Below are positions 36,701-45,711 of a DNA stretch of 64,000 bases, one piece after another. This DNA comes from Allosphingosinicella indica (GTDB lineage Bacteria; Pseudomonadota; Alphaproteobacteria; Sphingomonadales; Sphingomonadaceae). Within the stretch, counting starts at the first letter, position 1; the number at the start of each line of letters is the position of its first letter. A program made the position numbers and the translations under genes. The notes beneath the pieces were generated by a model. The model was given only the letters and a program-made list of their open reading frames with translations, was not told where the DNA came from and did no database searches. The stretch spans positions 2,719,501 to 2,783,500 of the forward strand of contig NZ_LT840185.1 in NCBI RefSeq assembly GCF_900177405.1, given 5' to 3'.

Positions 36701-37211
36701 CAGCCACGAGCAGCCCGGCCAGCGTTTCGCGCTCGAGAAGCTGCTGCTCGCGCCCTTCCAGCGGTCGGAATCCCGGCACCAGCCCCGCTTCGGCCGGAAA
36801 CGAACCGAGCAGCGACTGCGCAAAGGCGTGGATCGTCTGGATGCGCAGCCCCCCGCCCGAGGCATCCAGCACCCTGGCGAACAATGTCCGCGCATTCTCC
36901 CGCGCCTCGGGGCCGGAGCTTTCGCCCAGCGCGAGCAACTCAAGACCGAGATCGACATCCTTGAGCCGCACCCAATGCGCGAGCCGGCGGTGGATGCGGT
37001 CGGCCATCTCCGCTGCTCCTGCCTTGGTGAAGGTGAGGCAGAGGATCGTCGCCGGATCGACGCCGGAAAGCAGGAGGCGCAGCACACGCGCCGTCAGCAC
37101 ATGCGTTTTGCCGGTGCCGGCCGATGCCGAGAGCGCTGCGTGATCAGCGGGACTGGAGGCGCGGAGCTGATCGCCCTCCAGAGGCTTCAGCCGGTCGAGA
37201 CGGTGGGCCAT
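33768..37211 (-). CDS. addA: Double-strand break repair helicase-nuclease AddA
   Basis: UvrD-like helicase and nuclease subunit of AddAB, which resects DNA ends for RecA. The 1147-residue protein has Walker A SASAGTGKT near residue 30, ILCLTFTKAGAAEMADR, the Walker B block HILVDEAQDTNRSQW, and VMTVHGAKGLQAPVV. The C-terminal RecB-type nuclease has GKVDRLLV, VDFKTGR and QMGAYAAAL, so its catalytic residues look intact. The partner gene addB, normally just upstream on the same strand, is not here; a divergent antiporter gene occupies that position. Confidence 0.95.
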   Translation of the reverse strand: MAHRLDRLKPLEGDQLRASSPADHAALSASAGTGKTHVLTARVLRLLLSGVDPATILCLTFTKAGAAEMADRIHRRLAHWVRLKDVDLGLELLALGESSGPEARENARTLFARVLDASGGGLRIQTIHAFAQSLLGSFPAEAGLVPGFRPLEGREQQLLERETLAGLLVAAERNGDDGLIRDVQALSRRLGEGGAEAFLIACGRKAAAMTALGPRETIEARLRAAFDLPEGDIEEAIAAACGDADFDMASLAAVAEANAAWGTATGIKAAEAITAWRGSGPAERAVAIEALAALVLTKTGEMRVAAKGLLGVSPDYADHAGRLGEACRRLRAMRSVAALVAALAAGLRAGQAFAAAYAGAKRAAGVADFDDIIRWTEDLLTRPGMGDWVRYKLDQATDHILVDEAQDTNRSQWAIVEALTEEFFAGEGARGRHRTIFTVGDFKQAIFRFQGTDPRQFERARAHFEDRAGALREAALDADLERLPPAFLDLSMDRSFRSAPEVLGVVDRLIADLGHEKFGLVRRPNPHESHHTGRPGSVTLWQPFSDAADAEEDSGEEGWVSDTVRRYAARLARQIRAWLDDPFHVASKGRPLRPEDILILVRRRGTLAALIVARLHAEGVPVAGVDRLLLSAPLAVRDLLAAARFAVQPLDDLNFAGLLVSPLFGWSQDQLYAVARERNGALWDRVRDCGDADTRAGLHAILNMADFATPHAFFEEILSGPIAGRRKLAARLGAETRDPVEELLSSAIEFEKGGAPSLQRFLDWFARGEVEVVRDPSQPMDAVRVMTVHGAKGLQAPVVILADACVDPDRSRGGFESLRLAEGEDAVPIFRPRKAELAEPLKSHLEAQDELDAEEHWRLLYVALTRAEERLVIGGALGAADRGVPPQTSWYAALDATIAAMGGDWEKDGHWGRARTYGAPLTKVARQVAVERTLASLPDWLGKSAPVEARPPRPLAPSSIGEDDVASPPPGPAMRAAAERGRLLHQLFERLPDVPAEERASRADRWLERAGGIADATLRGTLTDQACAIIADPAHAEIFSPDALAEAPIAAVISEGIVVAGKVDRLLVTKDRVRFVDFKTGRLAPNTLSEVPDQHIRQMGAYAAALAVIFPGRAVEAALLYTAGPTLIDLDPGMLAANRPELQPAGG

Positions 37212-37342
37212 GCAAAATCCTGTAATGCCCGCCCGCTATAAGGAGCGCAGCGCCGGGCGTCACGGCGCGTGCCATAGGATATTTCGTGCAACATGCCGTT
37301 GCCGGGTTGCAACAGTCTGTCATGGCCGCAAATATGCAAGCA

Positions 37343-39010
37343 ATGCCGCATCACACGCCCCTCATAACCACGATCGTCGCTGCGCTCGTCGTGGCGTTCT
37401 TTCTGGGAGCGTTTGCGCAGAAGCTGCGGGTTTCACCCATCGCGGGCTATCTTGCCGCGGGCATCGTCGTCGGCCCGTTCACGCCGGGCTTCGTTGCCGA
37501 CAGCGCGATCGCCAACGAGCTGGCCGAGATCGGCGTCATCCTCTTGATGTTCGGCGTCGGGCTGCACTTCTCGGTGCGCGATCTGATGTCGGTCAAGAAT
37601 ATCGCGGTCCCCGGCGCGATCGCACAGATCGCCACTGCGACGGCGATGGGCATGGGGCTTGGTTGGCTGATGGGCTGGAGCACCGCCGCCTCGCTGGTCT
37701 TCGGCCTCGCGCTGTCGGTCGCCAGCACGGTTGTGCTGCTGCGCGCGCTTCAGGCCCGCAATCTCGTACAGACCGAGCGCGGGCGGATCGCCGTCGGCTG
37801 GCTGATCGTCGAGGATATCGCGATGGTGCTGGCACTGGTGCTGCTGCCGGCCGTCGCCGGCGCGCTCGAAGGTCAGAGCGGACAAAGCACCGCGACGATC
37901 TTTACTGCGCTCGCGATCACGCTCGCCAAGGTCGTCGGCTTCATCGCGCTGATGTTGATCGTCGGGATGCGGCTCATCCCCAAGGCGCTACACTGGGTGG
38001 TGCATACGGGCTCGCGTGAGCTGTTCCGGCTCGCGGTGCTCGCCATCGCGCTCGGCGTCGCTGGCGGCGCGGCCTATTTCTTCGATGTCTCCTTCGCGCT
38101 CGGCGCCTTCTTCGCCGGCATGATCCTCGGCGAAACCAAACTTTCGAAGCGCGCGGCGGAAGAAACATTGCCGCTGCGCGACGCGTTCGCGGTGCTATTC
38201 TTCGTGTCGGTCGGGATGTTGTTCAACCCGGCGATCGTGACGGAGCAGCCGCTGCCGCTGATTGCGACGGTGATGATCATCGTGCTCGGCAAGTCGATCG
38301 CCGCCTACGGCATCGTTCGCGCCTTCGGTTATCCCAACGAGACGGCGCTCACCGTCTCCGCCAGCCTGGCGCAGATCGGGGAATTCTCCTTCATCCTGAT
38401 CGGCCTTGGCTACGGCCTCGGCTTCCTCCCCGCCGAGGCGCGCGATCTCGTCCTTGCAGGCGCGATCTTTTCGATCTTCTTCAACCCGTTCATCTTCAGC
38501 TTGATCCTGCGCAACCGCAGTGAGCCCGTCCCCGATGCCGCAGCGCCCAAGGTGGGCCGCGATCGCGTGCCGGAGGGGACCAGCGGCCACGTCATACTCA
38601 TCGGCTATGGCCGCGTCGGCCGGCTAATCGCGGCGGGGCTTCGCAAGACCAACCGCGAATTCGTCGTCATCGAGGACCAGACCGACGTCGCGCGCAAGGC
38701 CGACGAAGATGGCTCGACGGTGATCATGGGCAACGCCACAGACGCCAAGACGCTCGACCGGGCCGGGATCGACACGGCGAGCAAGTTGCTCATTGCAATC
38801 CCGGAAGGGTTCGAAGGCGGCGCGATATCACAGAAGGCCCGCATGGCCCGGCCCGACCTGGCCATCATTGCGCGCGCACACTCCGACGCGGAGGTGGAGC
38901 ACCTCACCCGCCTCGGCGCGCAGCAGGTGGTGATGGGCGAGCGCGAGATCGCCGCGAAGATGCTCAACCTGTCGGCGCCGCTTCGCGGCCAGCAACCCGC
39001 CCCTGCCTAG
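37343..39010 (+). CDS. Kef-type (YbaL-like) cation:proton antiporter with RCK domain
   Basis: A CPA2-family antiporter of about 555 residues. It has about 12 membrane segments followed by an RCK/TrkA-N domain starting at GHVILIGYGRVGRLIAAGL. The N-terminus MPHHTPLITTIV...LRVSPIAGYLAAGIVVGPFTPGF closely matches E. coli YbaL, which is why 37343 is chosen over GTG 37286, ATG 37322 and ATG 37334. The domain has the NAD-binding GxGxxG motif and D-type ligands (VVIEDQTD). It probably exports K+ or Na+ in exchange for protons. It is divergent from addA. Confidence 0.9.
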   Translation: MPHHTPLITTIVAALVVAFFLGAFAQKLRVSPIAGYLAAGIVVGPFTPGFVADSAIANELAEIGVILLMFGVGLHFSVRDLMSVKNIAVPGAIAQIATATAMGMGLGWLMGWSTAASLVFGLALSVASTVVLLRALQARNLVQTERGRIAVGWLIVEDIAMVLALVLLPAVAGALEGQSGQSTATIFTALAITLAKVVGFIALMLIVGMRLIPKALHWVVHTGSRELFRLAVLAIALGVAGGAAYFFDVSFALGAFFAGMILGETKLSKRAAEETLPLRDAFAVLFFVSVGMLFNPAIVTEQPLPLIATVMIIVLGKSIAAYGIVRAFGYPNETALTVSASLAQIGEFSFILIGLGYGLGFLPAEARDLVLAGAIFSIFFNPFIFSLILRNRSEPVPDAAAPKVGRDRVPEGTSGHVILIGYGRVGRLIAAGLRKTNREFVVIEDQTDVARKADEDGSTVIMGNATDAKTLDRAGIDTASKLLIAIPEGFEGGAISQKARMARPDLAIIARAHSDAEVEHLTRLGAQQVVMGEREIAAKMLNLSAPLRGQQPAPA

Positions 39011-39378
39011 GGCGTGCTGGTGATCCAGAGGCCGAGCGCGAGCCCCGCGAGCGACACCGCCACCGACGCCGCGACATAAAGCGTGGCGGCGGCCGTATCG
39101 CCCCGCTGCCACAGCAACACCGCATCCAGGCTGAACGCGGAAAATGTGGTGAACCCGCCGAGAAAGCCCGTCGCCAGCAGCAATCGGATCGGCTCGTCCT
39201 CGATGCCGCGGCCGACGAACCAGCCTGCGAGCAGGCCGAGCGCGACGCTGCCGATCACATTTACGGCGAAGGTGCCGACCGGCCAGGCGGGGCCGAACAA
39301 TGCGATGGCGCCGCGCCCCACGATGTAACGCAACACCGCGCCCAGTCCGCCGCCGAAAAAGACGAGCAGGTAAGGCAT
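39007..39378 (-). CDS. crcB: Fluoride channel CrcB/Fluc
   Basis: A 123-residue four-helix membrane protein that exports fluoride as a dual-topology dimer. Hallmarks are GGGLGAVLRYIVGR near residue 9, GTFAVNVIGSVALGLLAG near 35, and LATGFLGGFTTFSAFSLD near 68 with the TFSTF-like phenylalanine box. The ATG at 39378 overlaps the last base of the DUF486 stop (TAATG), so it is translated after it. No fluoride riboswitch is visible, and the gene's leader is coding sequence. Confidence 0.95.
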   Translation of the reverse strand: MPYLLVFFGGGLGAVLRYIVGRGAIALFGPAWPVGTFAVNVIGSVALGLLAGWFVGRGIEDEPIRLLLATGFLGGFTTFSAFSLDAVLLWQRGDTAAATLYVAASVAVSLAGLALGLWITSTP

Positions 39379-39713
39379 TACTTCCCCACGAACAGGAACG
39401 CGACCGCGGCCATGATGCACGCAAATGCCGCGAAGTGCCGCCAGTGTAGCGGCTCGCCCAGATAAAGCACCATGAACCCGCCGAAGACGATCAGCGCGAT
39501 CGCTTCCTGCGTGATCTTGAGCTGGCCAGGCGTCCAGCCGTTCAGATAGCCGATCCGATTGGCCGGCACCGCAAGACAATATTCCACAAAGGCGATTGTC
39601 CAGCTTATCAGGATGACGAGCAGGATCGGCTTCGCGTTGCCGCCCTTCAAATGCCAATACCAGGCGATCGTCATGAAGACGTTGGAGCCGATCAGCAGCA
39701 GGACGGTCGGCAA
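39378..39713 (-). CDS. DMT-type membrane protein (DUF486)
   Basis: A 111-residue protein with four hydrophobic segments. The N-terminal SNVFMTIAWYWHLKG and the central PANRIGYLNGWTPGQLKITQEAIAL are typical of the DUF486 small transporter-like family. Function is unknown. It is coupled by a one-base overlap to crcB, which may mean joint expression but does not prove a role in fluoride tolerance. Confidence 0.88.
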   Translation of the reverse strand: MPTVLLLIGSNVFMTIAWYWHLKGGNAKPILLVILISWTIAFVEYCLAVPANRIGYLNGWTPGQLKITQEAIALIVFGGFMVLYLGEPLHWRHFAAFACIMAAVAFLFVGK

Positions 39714-39735
39714 AGGCCCCTCCCCTTAGCGCCGA

Positions 39736-40095
39736 TCAGCCGGCGATCGCGGCCTCGATCGCGGGCTGGATGGCATCGATCGTATAGGGTTTCGCCAACA
39801 CCGGCACCGCCGCATGTTCGGCAGGCGGCGGATCGACATGGCCGCCCGTCGCGAGCACGAACGGCACGCCCGTCTCTGCGAGTTTGTCGGCGACCGGCCA
39901 CACCTTCTCGCCCCCGCGGAGCTGGACGTCGACGATGGCGACATCGAACCCGCCCTGAGCGACGCGATCCAGCGCCTCCTCGACACTATCGACAGTGCCG
40001 ACGATACGGTGGCCGAGCGAATCGAGGAAATCCTCGAGCATCATGGCAATCAGCGGCTCGTCTTCGACGATGAGGATGGAACGCGGTTCATACAT
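39736..40095 (-). CDS. Single-domain response regulator
   Basis: A 119-residue stand-alone receiver. The acidic pocket is LIVEDEPLI near residue 10, the phosphoacceptor Asp is in VAIVDVQLRGG near residue 56, the switch Thr/Ser position is ATGG, and the conserved Lys is in VLAKPYT. There is no output domain. It lies 39 bases downstream of cckA on the same strand. Similar small receivers act as phosphate sinks or shuttles, so a role with CckA is plausible but not shown. Confidence 0.92.
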   Translation of the reverse strand: MYEPRSILIVEDEPLIAMMLEDFLDSLGHRIVGTVDSVEEALDRVAQGGFDVAIVDVQLRGGEKVWPVADKLAETGVPFVLATGGHVDPPPAEHAAVPVLAKPYTIDAIQPAIEAAIAG

Positions 40096-40134
40096 TTCGC
40101 GCGCTTACGTTCATCCCGCCGGAATCGAAAGATT

Positions 40135-42522
40135 TTATTTTTGCGCGAGCGCATCGCGCGCGGCTTCGGCCAGGCGCTGGATGGAGAAAGGCTTGGAGAG
40201 GAAGGCGACACGCTCCAGATCGATCGACTTGCGTAGCTGCTCCTCGGCATAGCCGGAGATGAAGAGGATCGGCAGATCGGGATGCGATTTGCGCGCCTCA
40301 CGGACCGTGGTCGGCCCATCCATCGTCGGCATCACGACGTCGGAAATCATGAGATCGATCTGGTCTCCGCGCGCGAGGATCTCCAGCGCAGCCTCTCCAT
40401 TCTCGGCCGTGAACACCGTATAGCCGTGCCGCGTCAGCGCCCGCTCCGCGACCGCGCGGACCATCGCCTCGTCCTCGACCAGGAGGACGGTGCCGGTGCC
40501 CCACAATTCGCCCGCGCTTTCGGCACGTTTCACACGCGTCGGCGCCGGCTCGGCGCGGTTGACGGGGAGGTAGATGGTGAAGCTGGTCCCTACATCCTCC
40601 TCCGAATCGGCGAAGATGAAGCCACCCGATTGCTTGACGATGCCGTAGACGGTCGAGAGGCCGAGCCCGGTGCCCTTGCCGACTTCCTTGGTCGTGAAGA
40701 AGGGCTCGAAGATCTTGGGCAGCACGTTCGCCGGAATGCCGGTGCCGGTGTCGATCACCTTCAGCGCGGTATAGTCGCCGATCGGCAGGAACTCGTAGCC
40801 GAGCTTGCGCACCTCGTCCGACGGCATCGCATAGGTCTGGATGGTGAGCGTCCCGCCGCCCGGCATCGCGTCGCGCGCGTTGACGGCAAGGTTGACGACG
40901 ACCTGCTCAAGCTGCCCGGGGTCAGCGCGAACCGATCCCAGGTTTCGACCGTGCTTCACCTGCAGCTGCACCGTCTCGCCCATCAGCCGCTTGAGCAGCG
41001 TCGAGACCTCGGAAATCACGTCCGGAAGCTGCAGCACCTGCGGGCGCAGCGTCTGCTGGCGGGAGAACGCGAGGAGCTGGCGCGTGAGCCCAGCGGCGCG
41101 GTTGGAGTTGGATCGGACCTGCTGAATGTCGTCATAATCGCTGTCGCCCGGCGTGTGGCGCATCAGCATGAGATCGCAGTGGCCGATGATCGCGGTCAGG
41201 ATGTTGTTGAAATCATGCGCGACACCCCCGGCGAGCTGGCCGACCGCCTGCATCTTTGTCGCCTGCGCAACTTGGTGCTTGAGCTTGTCCTCCTCGCTCG
41301 AATCCTTCAGCGCCAGAATCACTGCCGCCTCACCGAGCCCCCGGACCCCGGCGATGGTGACCGGCACCGACTCCTCCGGACGCGCACGGAGCCGGAGCGA
41401 TATGCTGCTTGAGGTTGCCGGTCCCCGCGCCAGACGGCGCACCGAATCCGAAAGCGCTGCCTTGTCGATATCGACGACGAGATCGCCGGGATAGGCGGGA
41501 AGCTCGTCGCGGGCGAGCCCCGCGGCGCGGCGGAACGCCTTGTTCATATAGACGAAGCGGCCATCCACATTGGCGAGCGCGAGACCCAGCGGCAGGAAAT
41601 CGACCAGCGCGTTGACGCTGGCGCTCTCTTCCTTGCCGAGCCGCCCGAAACCGCCCGAGGGATCGTCGAGCATCACGAAGAAGCTCGGCGTCTCGACCGC
41701 ATCGGTGAGCGGGATCTGGATGAGATGAAGAGGCGGCGCGGCACGCCCTTCCGATACGAAGCGCAGCCCGCCATCCTCGCCGCCGAACAGCATCTCGACC
41801 AGCGACTTGCCCGCAGCGTCGCCATCGACCTGCCCCGTCGCGCGCGCCGCAAACGCGGCGTTGGCGCCGATCACCCGCCCCTCGCCATCGACCAGCGCGG
41901 CCATCAGCCCGGCTTCGCCCAGCCGCCTTCCGCCTTCTCCGGTCACCAGCCGCCCTGCATCGCGGACGAGGTCGATGTCGTCGGCACGCGTGAAGCGCCA
42001 GAGTAGGTAGGAGCCGCCGAGACCGACGGGTTCGACGGTTACGTCCAAAGTCACGTCGCCGAAACGCAAACCGGGCAGTGTCGCCGATCCGTCGCGACGG
42101 GCGATGCCGGGCGCGTGGCTCATCAGCGCTTCGCCCGCACCCTCCGCGCTGATCGTCTGCGGCGCGGTATCGCCGCCGAACCAGCCGACGTAGCAATGGT
42201 TGGCGGCGATCATATCGCCCGCCGCGCCGGTAATGGCCACGCCCGCGCTGGAGGCATCGAGCGCCGCGCGCAGCAATGCGACGTCGATCCCGTCCGCCGC
42301 GTCCGCCTCGAAGATCAACGGGGCTGCGGAGCCCCGCGCAATGAGGATCGCGCCCGCGCCGACCAGACCCGCGAGGAACACGCATGCGATAAGCGGATCG
42401 CCGAGCACCCAGAAGACGAGCGCCGCCGACGCCACCGCGACAGCCAACGCGGCCGCGCCGGGCCAGCCACCCAGCCGGCCCCTCTGCCGCGGAGTCACGG
42501 AATCGAATGCTGCCGTCGCCAT
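40135..42522 (-). CDS. cckA: Hybrid sensor histidine kinase CckA
   Basis: Cell-cycle kinase that feeds the ChpT-CtrA phosphorelay and can reverse to phosphatase when c-di-GMP binds. The 795-residue protein has two N-terminal membrane segments (AAALAVAVASAALVFWVLG and LIACVFLAGLVGAGAILIA), PAS domains between about residues 80 and 410, HisKA with the phospho-His in AGGVAHDFNNILTAI, an HATPase domain (NLAVNARDAMPGGG, GKGTGLGLSTVYGIV), and a receiver with SDVVMPTMDGP and LSKPFS. The ATG at 42522 has GTGGGGTG before it. No chpT or ctrA gene is in the window. Confidence 0.95.
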   Translation of the reverse strand: MATAAFDSVTPRQRGRLGGWPGAAALAVAVASAALVFWVLGDPLIACVFLAGLVGAGAILIARGSAAPLIFEADAADGIDVALLRAALDASSAGVAITGAAGDMIAANHCYVGWFGGDTAPQTISAEGAGEALMSHAPGIARRDGSATLPGLRFGDVTLDVTVEPVGLGGSYLLWRFTRADDIDLVRDAGRLVTGEGGRRLGEAGLMAALVDGEGRVIGANAAFAARATGQVDGDAAGKSLVEMLFGGEDGGLRFVSEGRAAPPLHLIQIPLTDAVETPSFFVMLDDPSGGFGRLGKEESASVNALVDFLPLGLALANVDGRFVYMNKAFRRAAGLARDELPAYPGDLVVDIDKAALSDSVRRLARGPATSSSISLRLRARPEESVPVTIAGVRGLGEAAVILALKDSSEEDKLKHQVAQATKMQAVGQLAGGVAHDFNNILTAIIGHCDLMLMRHTPGDSDYDDIQQVRSNSNRAAGLTRQLLAFSRQQTLRPQVLQLPDVISEVSTLLKRLMGETVQLQVKHGRNLGSVRADPGQLEQVVVNLAVNARDAMPGGGTLTIQTYAMPSDEVRKLGYEFLPIGDYTALKVIDTGTGIPANVLPKIFEPFFTTKEVGKGTGLGLSTVYGIVKQSGGFIFADSEEDVGTSFTIYLPVNRAEPAPTRVKRAESAGELWGTGTVLLVEDEAMVRAVAERALTRHGYTVFTAENGEAALEILARGDQIDLMISDVVMPTMDGPTTVREARKSHPDLPILFISGYAEEQLRKSIDLERVAFLSKPFSIQRLAEAARDALAQK

Positions 42523-42568
42523 CACCCCACTGTGCGCGCGCTGCACAGCGGGTCAAGCGCGGCTTGGG

Positions 42569-44620
42569 CTACCAGATGTGCACGCGCTGGTCGGGGGCGA
42601 GATAGAGCTTCTGGCCCGGCTGCACGCCATAGGCCTTATACCATTGGTCGAAGTTGCGGACGACATAGGTGCGCTGCTTCGAGGGCGAGTGGGGATCGGT
42701 GATCAGCCGCTGGAGCAGATTGTCGTCGCGATAGTTGCGCCGCCAGACCTGCGCCCAGCCGAGATAGAAGCGCTGATCGCCGCTGAACCCATCGATCGCG
42801 GGCGCCGGCTTGCCACCGAGCGTCGCCTGATAGGCGTCATAGGCGATCGTCACGCCGGCGAGATCGCCGATATTTTCGCCCATCGTCAGCTTGCCGTTGA
42901 CCGACTTGCCGGGGAACACCTCGTAACCGTCATACTGCGCGCCGAGCTTGTCGGTGAGCGCGTTGAAGCGCTGGACGTCGCCCGGCGTCCACCATTCCTT
43001 GAGCGATCCGGTCTCGTCATATTTCGATCCCTGGTCGTCGAAATGGTGGCTGATCTCGTGGCCGATCACCGCGCCGATCCCGCCATAATTGATCGCCGCG
43101 TCGGCATACGGATCGAAGAAAGGCGGCTGCAGGATCGCGGCCGGGAAAACGATCTCGTTCCACGCGAAATTGGCATAGGCGTTGATCGTCATCGGCGTCA
43201 TGAACCATTCGGTCCGGTCGATCGGCTTGCCGAGCTTTCCAATACCGCGGGCATGTTCGAACTCGTTGGCGCGCATGACGTTGCCGAGCAGATCGTCGCG
43301 CTTGACCGTGAGCGCCGAATAATCACGCCACGTCTCGGGATAACCGATCTTGGGCGTGAAGGCGGCGAGCTTGGCGCGGGCGCGCGCCTTGGTCTCCGGC
43401 GCCATCCAGGCGAGGCCCTGGATGCGGCGGTCCATCGCGGCAATCACATTCTTGACCAGCGTGTCGGCCGCAGCTTTGGATTCGGGCGGGAAATAGCGTT
43501 CGACGTAGATCTTGCCGACTTCCTCGCCCATCGCGCCGGTGACGAGCGTCACGCCGCGTTTCCAGTCCGCCTGATTTTCCGGCGTTCCGTTGAGCGAGGT
43601 GCCGTGGAAGGCGAAATTCGCATCGACGAACGGCTGCGAGAGATAGGGCGCCATTTCGTCGATCGTATGGACCTTGGTGTAATCCTTGAGCACCGCGGCC
43701 GGCGTTTTCGCGATCAGCGCCGCCATGCCGGTGACGGCGGTCGGCTGGCGGACAAGGAACGCCGGCTGCTGCGCAACGCCGATTTCCTTCAGATAGCCGT
43801 CCCAGTTAAACGCTGGCGCGGCCTTTTTGAGCTCGGCCGCGGTCATCTTGTTATAGGTCTTGTCGGCATCGCGGCTGTCGACCTGCGTCCAGTGCAGGCG
43901 TGCGATCTCAGTCTCAAGGTCGAGCACCGCCTTGGCGCGCGCCTCGGCATTTTTCTCGCCGGCCAGCGCCATCAGTTTGACCATATAGCCGCGATACGCC
44001 TCGCGCTTCGAGACCAGGCCCGGATCCTCGCTAAGATAATAGTCGCGGTCGGGCAGCCCCAGCCCGCCCTGGAGGATCTGGAAGATCGGCGAGTCGGGGC
44101 TCTTGTCGTCCGAGTCGACGTAGGTACCGAACGGAAGATTGATCCCCTTGCGGCTGAGCTTGCCCATCACCGCGGTGAGCGCCGCGGGGGTGTCGGCGCC
44201 GTCGATTTCCTTCAGCGTGGGCTGCAGCGGCGCGATCCCCGCCTTGTTGACCGCCGCGCGGTCCATGAAGCTCGCGTAGAAATCGCCGCTCTTCGAGCCG
44301 GCCGCCTTCTGCTGTTCCTCGAGAATCTTGTGGGTCCGCTCGTTGGAAAGCTCCTCGAGCATGGTGAACATGCCGTAGTTGGAGCGGTCCGCCGGGATTG
44401 CGGTGTCCTTCGCCCACGTGCCATTGGCATAAGCGTAGAAATCATCGCCAGCGTTGACGCTGCGGTCCATGCCGGCAGCGTCGAACCCGAAATCGCCGAT
44501 CGTCGGCTTGGCAGCGGCGGCAGGCGCCGCGGCGGGCGCCGGTGCATCCTGCGCGGCGGCGGAAACGGCATAACCGGCAACAGCCGTGGACGCCCACAGC
44601 AGAGCGATCAGGTAGCGCAT
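42569..44620 (-). CDS. M13-family metallopeptidase (neprilysin/PepO type)
   Basis: A 683-residue exported zinc endopeptidase. The signal peptide ends near AAAQD (residue 24), followed by an Ala/Pro-rich linker. The zinc site is HEISHHF, with the third ligand in GENIGDLAGV, and NAYANFAWNEIVFPAAIL fits the substrate strand. The C-terminus is DQRVHIW, close to the family's CxxW end but without Cys, as in many bacterial members. Its periplasmic substrate is unknown. It sits between cckA and the DUF2062 gene, all on the minus strand. Confidence 0.95.
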   Translation of the reverse strand: MRYLIALLWASTAVAGYAVSAAAQDAPAPAAAPAAAAKPTIGDFGFDAAGMDRSVNAGDDFYAYANGTWAKDTAIPADRSNYGMFTMLEELSNERTHKILEEQQKAAGSKSGDFYASFMDRAAVNKAGIAPLQPTLKEIDGADTPAALTAVMGKLSRKGINLPFGTYVDSDDKSPDSPIFQILQGGLGLPDRDYYLSEDPGLVSKREAYRGYMVKLMALAGEKNAEARAKAVLDLETEIARLHWTQVDSRDADKTYNKMTAAELKKAAPAFNWDGYLKEIGVAQQPAFLVRQPTAVTGMAALIAKTPAAVLKDYTKVHTIDEMAPYLSQPFVDANFAFHGTSLNGTPENQADWKRGVTLVTGAMGEEVGKIYVERYFPPESKAAADTLVKNVIAAMDRRIQGLAWMAPETKARARAKLAAFTPKIGYPETWRDYSALTVKRDDLLGNVMRANEFEHARGIGKLGKPIDRTEWFMTPMTINAYANFAWNEIVFPAAILQPPFFDPYADAAINYGGIGAVIGHEISHHFDDQGSKYDETGSLKEWWTPGDVQRFNALTDKLGAQYDGYEVFPGKSVNGKLTMGENIGDLAGVTIAYDAYQATLGGKPAPAIDGFSGDQRFYLGWAQVWRRNYRDDNLLQRLITDPHSPSKQRTYVVRNFDQWYKAYGVQPGQKLYLAPDQRVHIW

Positions 44621-44678
44621 GACATATCCTTGGTGCGATGTGGGGTATTAAGACACTATAGCGCCGAAGCGCCTGGGA

Positions 44679-45236
44679 TCAATCGCGGATCTTGGCAGCC
44701 CATACGCGGCGGCGCCATTTGCGCCCCGTCCACCAGCGCCAGCCCCAGACCGAGCCGACATAGCCGATCACGGCGCTGATCGCGGCGATGATGAAGAGGC
44801 CGGTGACGAGCGATGGCGCCGCATCGGACGCCAGCCAGCGCAGCCATTCCTTGGCGCCGGCGCCGCTGTCGTATAGCCGCCAGAAGGAGGCGAGATCGGC
44901 GTGAAAGCCAAGCTTGTTGCCGATATAGATCGACGCGACCATGATGAACGGCGTCGTCGCCGGGTTCGATAGGAAGGTCATCGCTGCGGCGATCGGGATG
45001 TTGCCGCGGAACGGCACACAGAGCAGCGCCGCGCCGATGATCTGAAGCCCCGGGATCATCAGGAAGATGCCGATCAGGAGCCCGACGGCGACACCGCGCG
45101 GCACCGACCGGCGGGTGAAGCGCCACAGGTCGCTGCGCAGCACGCGATGCGCGACGGGCTTCAGCCAGCGGCTCTTGGCAAGCTCCTCGCGATCCGGCGT
45201 GTTCGCCGCGATCCAGCGGCCGATCCGCTCAACCAC
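44679..45236 (-). CDS. DUF2062 membrane protein
   Basis: A 185-residue protein with a basic N-terminal stretch and three to four hydrophobic segments. The conserved block [28 protein letters not shown] is followed by [34 protein letters not shown], the DUF2062 signature. Function is unknown. Its start overlaps the smpB stop by eight bases, so it is probably co-translated in the dapA-smpB group. Confidence 0.9.
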   Translation of the reverse strand: MVERIGRWIAANTPDREELAKSRWLKPVAHRVLRSDLWRFTRRSVPRGVAVGLLIGIFLMIPGLQIIGAALLCVPFRGNIPIAAAMTFLSNPATTPFIMVASIYIGNKLGFHADLASFWRLYDSGAGAKEWLRWLASDAAPSLVTGLFIIAAISAVIGYVGSVWGWRWWTGRKWRRRVWAAKIRD

Positions 45237-45711
45237 GCTCGCGCAGCAGGCGGCCCTGCTCCCTCTTCCAGTCCTTTTCCTTCTGATATTCGCGCTTGTC
45301 GGGCGCCTTGCGACCGCGGGCGAGCGCCAGCTCGACCTTGGCGCGGCCGCGGCCGTTGAAATAGACGGAAAGCGGCACCAGCGTCATGCCCTCGCGCGCG
45401 ACGGCGCCGTGCAGCTTGGCGATTTCACGCTCGTGGAGCAGCAGTTTGCGGGGGCGCTTTGGCTCGTGATTGAAACGGTTGCCGTGGCTGAACTCGGGGA
45501 TGTTGGCGTTGATCAGCCACACCTGCTCGTCTTTGACCTCGGCATAGCTCTCGGCGATCGATCCTTCGCCGGAGCGCAGCGACTTCACCTCGGTGCCGGT
45601 CAGCGCGATGCCCGCCTCATATTTGTCCTCGATCGCATAATCGAAGCGCGCGCGTCGGTTCTCGGCGACCACATTCTGCTTGTCGAACGTCTCGGGGCGC
45701 GGACGGGCCAT
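45229..45711 (-). CDS. smpB: SsrA-binding protein SmpB
   Basis: Partner of tmRNA in rescuing stalled ribosomes. The 160-residue protein has [16 protein letters not shown] near residue 31, [24 protein letters not shown], and the basic C-terminal tail [24 protein letters not shown]. The ATG at 45711 overlaps the dapA stop by one base (TGATG). No tmRNA gene is visible in the flanking sequence. Confidence 0.97.
   Translation of the reverse strand: MARPRPETFDKQNVVAENRRARFDYAIEDKYEAGIALTGTEVKSLRSGEGSIAESYAEVKDEQVWLINANIPEFSHGNRFNHEPKRPRKLLLHEREIAKLHGAVAREGMTLVPLSVYFNGRGRAKVELALARGRKAPDKREYQKEKDWKREQGRLLRERG

Noticed and set aside
39378-39735. Fluoride riboswitch before crcB
   Set aside because: crcB starts inside the stop of the DUF486 gene, and the sequence before the pair is only about 20 bases, with no recognisable aptamer.
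42200-44779. Long plus-strand open frame across cckA and the M13 peptidase
   Set aside because: It crosses two real genes on the other strand, has no recognised motif and no plausible ribosome-binding site.
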